From positions 43,362 to 107,361 of the forward strand of contig NZ_SCKT01000007.1 of the NCBI RefSeq assembly GCF_014155765.1: 64,000 nt of DNA, given 5' to 3'. Each line of letters starts with the position of its first letter. The stretch's first letter is position 1. A program made the position numbers and the translations under genes. The DNA comes from Pantoea dispersa. GTDB taxonomy: Bacteria; Pseudomonadota; Gammaproteobacteria; Enterobacterales; Enterobacteriaceae. Below, one piece after another: positions 59,258 to 64,000 of this stretch. The notes beneath the pieces are model-generated. The model did no database searches and was not told the DNA's origin. It saw nothing but the letters and a program-made list of their open reading frames with translations.

Positions 59258-59850
59258 GCGCGATAAATCGCGCCGCTACAATATGTGCGGTCAACAGGCA
59301 CCGAAATGACATTTCGCACGTACCGTAGCGGCCGACAGGCACCGAGATGATATTTCGCACGTACCGTAGCGGCGCAATTTATTGCGCAATGCATGAATGG
59401 GCACGGTGCAACTCAACATCAGCGCGATAAATCGCGCCGCTACAATCTGTGCGGTCAACAGGCACCGAAATGATATTTCGCACGTACCGTAGCGGCCGAC
59501 AGGCACCGAGATGATATTTCGCACGTACCGTAACGGCGCAATTTATTGCGCGATGACTGAATGGACACGGTGCAACTCAGCATCAGCGCGATAAATCGCG
59601 CCGCTACAATCTGTGCGGTCAACAGGCACCGAAATGACATTTCGCACGTACCGTAACGGCGCAATTTATTGCGCGATGCCTGAATGGACACGGTGCAATT
59701 CAACATCAGCGCGATAAATCGCGCCGCTACAATCTGTGCGGCCGACAGGCACCGAAATGATATTTCGCACGTACGGTAGCGGCGCAATTTATTGCGCAAT
59801 GCCTGAATGGGCACGGTGCCACTTAACATCAGCGCAATAAATCGCGCCGC
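59258..59850. repeat. 164/123-bp tandem repeat array with 41-bp sub-repeats
   Basis: Left arms GCGCGATAAATCGCGC + CGCTAC start at 59258, 59422, 59586, 59709 and (variant) 59832. The spacings are 164, 164, 123 and 123; the difference, 41 bases, is one sub-unit containing GCACCGA.ATGATATTTCG. The sub-unit carries a small CGAAAT/ATTTCG hairpin. Right arms are GTAGCG + GCGCAATTTATTGCGC. Occupies most of the 689-base gap 59208-59896; no gene is seen, and repeating open frames there are by-products. Confidence 0.9.
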
Positions 59851-59896
59851 TTCTACTCACGCGGTTATAAATATTTTCCCGAAATATCAGACGTGA

Positions 59897-60391
59897 TTAA
59901 CGTACCGCGCAGCTAATACGCGCTGGAAACTTCCCATTATTTTCGCTTACCGGATTACAAACCTGTTTTTCCTGCTCGCTGCGATTAAACCCGACCTTGC
60001 GACACAGCGCGCAGGGATCGTCACTGCTGCGCAGCAGGGCTTCGGCAGCATCGCTCAGCTGGCGTTTGCGGCAGAATAGCGGCGTGCAGCCCATCACCTG
60101 TTTAAACGAGCGGGTAAAGGATTGCTGACTTTCGAAATGGTATTTAACCGCCAGACTGATAATCGGCGTGCGGCTGAATTTCAGCTCGTTCACGCAACAA
60201 ATCAGTTTCTTTTTGCGAATATAACGCGCCAGCGTTTCGTTATGGTAACGGGCAAACAGTTTCTGTAAATACCATTTGGAATAGCCAGATTTCAGTGCAA
60301 TATCATCAATGCTCAAACGTTGATCCAGGTTGGCCATAATCCATTCGGTCACCGAATCAATCACCCCTTGGTTGTATTTTTGCTGCATCAT
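59897..60391 (-). CDS. Cysteine-rich AraC-family regulator (MarA/SoxS-like)
   Basis: 164 residues from ATG 60391 (GGAGGA upstream). The first ~105 residues are a two-helix-turn-helix AraC domain as in MarA/SoxS/Rob: LSIDDIALKSGYSKWYLQKLFARYHNETLARYIRKKKL and YHFESQQSFTRSFKQVMGCTPLFCRK. A ~50-residue tail follows (DPCALCRKVGFN, QVCNP, ISCAVR). Eight cysteines in 164 residues is unusual and suggests redox or metal sensing (inference). Divergent from the secreted hydrolase gene. Confidence 0.85.
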   Translation of the reverse strand: MMQQKYNQGVIDSVTEWIMANLDQRLSIDDIALKSGYSKWYLQKLFARYHNETLARYIRKKKLICCVNELKFSRTPIISLAVKYHFESQQSFTRSFKQVMGCTPLFCRKRQLSDAAEALLRSSDDPCALCRKVGFNRSEQEKQVCNPVSENNGKFPARISCAVR

Positions 60392-60708
60392 TATGGTCCT
60401 CCAATAACTCGACACAGTGTAATTAAATTAAACTTTTTAAGCACTGTCGTAACGTAAAGTTTTATCAGGAAATGGCTTTTTTATTAATTGTCATCAAGAC
60501 TGGTCTTGTTTATCGTGAAATTAATCGCCGACATGTTGTGATGATGTTGAATAGTTGCCGTAATTACGGCCGTTATTATTAACGCAAATGGATTATCGCT
60601 TTGCGCGGCTTAACAGTTAAAGGTGTGACGGGCGGCGGCACGGCGCATCAATATCCACCGGCGGTTTTCGTGCCAGACTGAGGGTTTTCCCTGTACAAAA
60701 GAGGTCAC
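60392..60708. promoter_or_regulatory. Divergent promoter region with a 14-bp palindrome
   Basis: 317 bases, AT-rich near the regulator, no gene. GCCGTAATTACGGC at 60557-60570 is a perfect palindrome mid-way between the two genes and could be an operator. No clear MarA-box was picked out by eye. Confidence 0.45.
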
Positions 60709-61731
60709 ATGACGTTTCGTTTTCGATTAAAACCGTTACTGAGCGTAGCGCTGGCGTCAGCGATGCTGTGCGGCACGCTCAGCGCGCAGGCCGCAGAGGC
60801 CGTGTATGGCGAGCAGCTGGAGGGATTTCACTATCCGCATCCGCTGCAGCATTTTACCTTCTCCTCCCAGCAGCAGTCGCTCAGCATGGGCTATATGGAC
60901 GTGAAGCCGGCGCAGCAGGCCAATGGTCAGACGGTGGTGCTGATGCACGGTAAAAACTTCTGCGCTGCCACCTGGGAAGACACCATCAACGCGCTGAGCC
61001 AGCAGGGCTATCGCGTGATTGCGCCGGATCAGATTGGTTTCTGCACCTCCACCAAACCCACCCGCTATCAGTACAGCTTCCAGCAGCTGGCGCAAAACAC
61101 CCATCAGCTGTTAGCGCAGCTCGGCGTTGAGAACGCGGTGATCGTTGGCCACTCGACCGGCGGTATGCTGGCGACGCGTTACGCACTGATGTATCCGCAG
61201 CAGACGCAGAAGCTGGTGCTGGTCAATCCGATTGGCCTTGAGGACTGGAAGGCGAAGGGCGCGCCGTGGCGCTCGGTGGATCAGTGGTATCAGCGCGAGC
61301 TGAAGCTCGACGCGGCGGGCATTAAGAAATATGAGCAGCACACCTATTACAGCGGCCAGTGGAAGCCGGAATATGACAAATGGGTGCAGATGCTGGCCGG
61401 GCTGAATAAAGGACCGGGGCATGAGAAAGTGGCGTGGAACTCGGCGCTGATCTACGACATGATTTTCACCCAGCCGGTCTATTACGAGTTTAAAGACCTG
61501 AAGGTGCCGACCACGCTGATGATCGGCACGGCCGATACCACCGCGATTGGCAGCGATATCGCTTCACCGGCGGTGAAAGCGCAGCTCGGCCATTACAATG
61601 TGCTGGGCAAACAGGTGGCACAGCTGATTCCCGGCGCGCGACTGATCGAGTTCCCCGGCATGGGGCACGCGCCGCAGATGGAAGCGCCAGCGAAGTTTAA
61701 TCAGACGTTGATTGACGACCTGGCGCGTTAA
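60709..61731 (+). CDS. Secreted alpha/beta hydrolase
   Basis: 340 residues with a signal peptide (LLSVALASAMLCGTLSAQAA). Alpha/beta hydrolase fold: oxyanion strand VVLMHGKNFCAATW, nucleophile GHSTGG, acid Asp in LMIGTADTT or near it, and His in GMGHAPQMEAP. The substrate cannot be stated; it acts in the periplasm or outside. AAGAGGTC precedes the ATG. Divergent from the AraC-type regulator. Confidence 0.85.
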   Translation: MTFRFRLKPLLSVALASAMLCGTLSAQAAEAVYGEQLEGFHYPHPLQHFTFSSQQQSLSMGYMDVKPAQQANGQTVVLMHGKNFCAATWEDTINALSQQGYRVIAPDQIGFCTSTKPTRYQYSFQQLAQNTHQLLAQLGVENAVIVGHSTGGMLATRYALMYPQQTQKLVLVNPIGLEDWKAKGAPWRSVDQWYQRELKLDAAGIKKYEQHTYYSGQWKPEYDKWVQMLAGLNKGPGHEKVAWNSALIYDMIFTQPVYYEFKDLKVPTTLMIGTADTTAIGSDIASPAVKAQLGHYNVLGKQVAQLIPGARLIEFPGMGHAPQMEAPAKFNQTLIDDLAR

Positions 61732-61740
61732 GGTGAATGC

Positions 61741-61772
61741 CCGCGCAGCGGCTATCTGCGCGGCTGCCTTTT
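61741..61772 (+). terminator. Terminator of the secreted hydrolase gene
   Basis: CCGCGCAG / CTGCGCGG 8-bp stem with a 7-base loop, followed by CTGCCTTTT. It lies nine bases after the hydrolase stop and overlaps the 3' end of the convergent diguanylate cyclase gene. Confidence 0.7.
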
Positions 61773-62726
61773 CTGATACTTGGCGGCGTACATACGTGCG
61801 TCGCTGCTTTCCAGCAGCTGCTCCAGCGATTGCGGCTGCTGCGGATCAAATTCCACGATGCCCGACGAAAACTGCAGCGTGTAACGCCGCTCCAGATCCT
61901 GCATCTGTTTATGCAGATAGTGGGCGAAGCGCGCCAGCGTCGCTTCCGCCTCGTCCTGACGAATGCCGTTCAGCAGCACCACAAACTCATCGCCGCCGAG
62001 CCGGGCAAAGATATCGGCATGGCGAAAACTCACCTTCATGGCATCGGCAAAGTCCATCAGCGCGCGATCGCCCTCGCGGTGGCCATGCCGGTCATTGATG
62101 GCCTTAAAACCGTCGAGATCGAGAAACGTCAGGCTGGCGGGCAGCTGTCTCAGCTGGCACTCATTCAGCGCCATCTGTCCCAGCGTCATAAAGCCGCGCC
62201 GGTTGGTGATTTGCGTCAGCTCATCGGACGTCGCGGTCTGAAACGCCACCAGCTCGGCTTCGGCCATGGCCGCCAGATCGCGCAGCGCGTGCAGATCCTC
62301 CGCGTTGAACTGGCGCGCATGATTATCGATGATACACAGCGTACCGACTTTGGCGCCGGAGGGCGTGCGCAGCGGATAGCCCGCGTAGAAACGCACCGGA
62401 TTGTCTGCATCGGTAACCAGTGGATTATCGCTGAAGCGCGTGTCGGCCAGTGCGTCCTCGACCACCATCACCTCATCCTGCAGGATGGTATGACCGCAAA
62501 AAGAGATGTTACGCGCGGTGGTTGGCCGATCAAAACCGTCGCTGGATTTAAACCATTGATAGTCATTCTCCAGCAGACTGACCATCGCGACCGGAACGTC
62601 AAACAGACGTCGGGCGAGGCGGGTTAAACGGTCAAAACGCTCTTCTGTGGGTGTGTGCAGAATGTTGAGCGCACGTAACTGGGCCAGACGCTGTGATTCG
62701 TCCGCAGGCAGTGCAGGTGCTTTCAT
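61752..62726 (-). CDS. GAF-GGDEF diguanylate cyclase
   Basis: 324 residues from ATG 62726, where homology begins. N-terminal GAF domain (~30-160, with VPVAMVSLLENDYQWFKS and AGYPLRTPSGAKVGTLCIID), then a GGDEF domain with canonical GGDEF at 244-248 and the RxxD inhibitory site (RHAD, 235-238) five residues before it. Both imply an active, product-inhibited cyclase making c-di-GMP. Convergent with the hydrolase gene. It could counter the HD-GYP protein at 7.4-8.5 kb. Confidence 0.92.
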   Translation of the reverse strand: MKAPALPADESQRLAQLRALNILHTPTEERFDRLTRLARRLFDVPVAMVSLLENDYQWFKSSDGFDRPTTARNISFCGHTILQDEVMVVEDALADTRFSDNPLVTDADNPVRFYAGYPLRTPSGAKVGTLCIIDNHARQFNAEDLHALRDLAAMAEAELVAFQTATSDELTQITNRRGFMTLGQMALNECQLRQLPASLTFLDLDGFKAINDRHGHREGDRALMDFADAMKVSFRHADIFARLGGDEFVVLLNGIRQDEAEATLARFAHYLHKQMQDLERRYTLQFSSGIVEFDPQQPQSLEQLLESSDARMYAAKYQKRQPRR

Positions 62727-62797
62727 CGCGTAACTCTTGTTAATGATGGATGTGTTACAGCAAACCGGATGTCGTGCCCGCGCAGGGGCAGAGAGCA

Positions 62798-62829
62798 CTA
62801 AACAACCGCGGTAATCCGCGATTGTTTAG
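62798..62829 (-). terminator. Hairpin after hemB
   Basis: CTAAACAA/TTGTTTAG plus CGCGG/CCGCG with one mismatch and loop TAAT; it lies 14 bases beyond the hemB stop. The U-run on the minus strand is weak. Confidence 0.5.
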
Positions 62830-62842
62830 CGTAACGAGAGGA

Positions 62843-63820
62843 TCAGAGCACTTTTTGCTCGGCAAGATCAAGGGCGAAATAGCTGAAAATGAGATCGGCA
62901 CCGGCACGCTTAATGGCACCTAAGCTCTCCAGCACCACATTACGTTCATCAATGGCGCCCGCCTGAGCGGCAAATTTGATCATCGCGTACTCACCGCTCA
63001 CCTGGTAAGCCGCCAGCGGCAGCGTGGTGCGCTCGCGGATATCACGCAGGATATCGAGGTAAGCGCCTGCCGGTTTGACCATCAGCGAATCTGCACCTTC
63101 CGCTTCATCAATCAGCGACTCGCGAATCGCTTCACGGCGGTTCATCGGGTTCATCTGATAGGTTTTGCGGTCGCCTTTCAGCGCGGTGCCCGCCGCTTCA
63201 CGGAACGGGCCGTAGAACGACGAGGCGAATTTGGTGGAGTAGGACATGATAGCGGTATCGGTAAAACCGGCCGCGTCCAGCGCCTGGCGAATCGCTTTCA
63301 CCTGGCCATCCATTGCTGCTGACGGCGCGATGAAGTCGGCACCGGCCTGCGCAGCAACCACCGCCTGTTTGCCGAGGTTAATCAGCGTCTGGTCATTGTC
63401 GACGCCGTGATCGCACAGTACACCGCAGTGGCCGTGGCTGGTGTATTCACAGAAGCAGGTATCGGACATGACAATCATTTCCGGCACCGTGTCTTTACAG
63501 ATGCGCGACATGCGCGCCACGAGGCCGTTTTCGTTCCATGCATCGCTGCCGGTGGCATCGGTGTGGTGCGAGATACCGAAGGTCATGACCGAACGGATCC
63601 CGGCTTTGGCGATGCGTTCGATTTCGTACGCCAGACGTTTTTCCGGAATGCGCATCACGCCCGGCATGGCGTTGATTGGCACGTAATCATCCACGCCTTC
63701 TTCAACGAAGATCGGCAGGGCCAGATCGTTCAGGCTGAGGTGGGATTCCTGGAACAGTTCGCGCATCGACGCGCTTTTGCGCAGTCTTCTTGGGCGCTGA
63801 ATGAGATTGAAATCAGACAT
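62843..63820 (-). CDS. hemB: Porphobilinogen synthase (delta-aminolevulinate dehydratase)
   Basis: 325 residues. Zinc-site cysteines 122, 124 and 132 ([12 protein letters not shown]) and the two active-site lysines 197 (STKFASSF) and 249 (MVKPAG) are present. It joins two 5-aminolevulinate molecules into porphobilinogen in haem synthesis. In the cytoplasm as an octamer. ATG 63820. Confidence 0.97.
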   Translation of the reverse strand: MSDFNLIQRPRRLRKSASMRELFQESHLSLNDLALPIFVEEGVDDYVPINAMPGVMRIPEKRLAYEIERIAKAGIRSVMTFGISHHTDATGSDAWNENGLVARMSRICKDTVPEMIVMSDTCFCEYTSHGHCGVLCDHGVDNDQTLINLGKQAVVAAQAGADFIAPSAAMDGQVKAIRQALDAAGFTDTAIMSYSTKFASSFYGPFREAAGTALKGDRKTYQMNPMNRREAIRESLIDEAEGADSLMVKPAGAYLDILRDIRERTTLPLAAYQVSGEYAMIKFAAQAGAIDERNVVLESLGAIKRAGADLIFSYFALDLAEQKVL

Positions 63821-63920
63821 GCTCGGTTAACTTATGCTGGTGAAAAAAGTGGCGACAGTTTACCCCTTTTCGCCGGGTAGCATGAAGGATTGTGTGCGGT
63901 GTGGGCCGGGCGTTGTTGCC

Positions 63921-64000
63921 GGTCGGCATGAATGCCGACCCTACAGCGCACCCGGCAACCGCCGAATCACAACCCGCCGTTACCCGTAGGGTGCGCATTC
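63921..64000. repeat. GTAG-headed hairpins at the window end
   Basis: GGTCGGCAT/ATGCCGACC + CTAC at 63921-63944 and the beginning of GTAG + GGTGCGCATTC from 63986, cut by the window edge. Upstream of hemB. Confidence 0.75.

Noticed and set aside
59172-59829. Several minus-strand frames rich in Cys and Arg over the repeat array
   Set aside because: They repeat the 41-bp and 123/164-bp units in sequence; no start site or conservation.

Overview
The window is chromosomal DNA of a GC-rich enterobacterium (Enterobacterales). Erwiniaceae (Pantoea/Erwinia-like) is my best guess. The guess rests on close protein similarity to E. coli housekeeping genes (gor, rlmJ, prlC, rsmJ, uspA, uspB, pitA, yhiN, hemB, kdpFABC), the high GC content, and many short GTAG-headed palindromic repeats between genes. 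I see no rRNA, tRNA, CRISPR array, prophage or insertion sequence.

Layout. 1-8.5 kb: a FemAB-like protein cut by the window edge, an ABC exporter, a GNAT acetyltransferase, an orphan sugar-binding protein, an MFS carboxylate transporter, a HigBA toxin-antitoxin pair and an HD-GYP phosphodiesterase. 8.6-15.8 kb: kdpFABC potassium ATPase and the kdpD sensor kinase, with no kdpE after it. 15.9-26.5 kb: yqhA, two LysR regulators with their neighbours (MFS exporter, short-chain dehydrogenase), a Na+/H+ antiporter, a Tat-type hydrolase, a bestrophin-like channel, a cysteine-hydrolase and a Gate-domain transporter. 26.7-40 kb: a core block matching E. coli gor-rlmJ-prlC-rsmJ-uspA/uspB-pitA-yhiN. Inserted in it are RNase Z and a small lipoprotein plus a secreted coiled-coil/FKBP_N protein.

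40-62.8 kb looks accessory and is built around the cell surface. It holds a Yhc-type chaperone-usher fimbrial operon with three DUF1120 pilin-like subunits, a LuxR-type regulator with a receiver-like domain that lacks its phospho-acceptor, and an EvgA/EvgS-like phosphorelay. Two related autotransporters follow: one carries an S6 serine protease, the other has almost no passenger. Then come a cysteine-rich AraC-type regulator, a secreted alpha/beta hydrolase and a GAF-GGDEF diguanylate cyclase. hemB closes the window.

Working together: the EvgAS-like pair and the pseudo-receiver regulator are divergently arranged beside the fimbrial operon. A 13-base motif followed by TGTAG occurs both in front of the pilin operon and in the regulator promoter region, so I propose one regulon. 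The autotransporters may belong to the same surface programme, but that is only inferred from position.

The intergenic regions carry several families of GTAG-headed hairpins (REP/REPIN-like) in inverted pairs. In three places they are amplified into tandem arrays of 96, about 180 and 164/123 bp.
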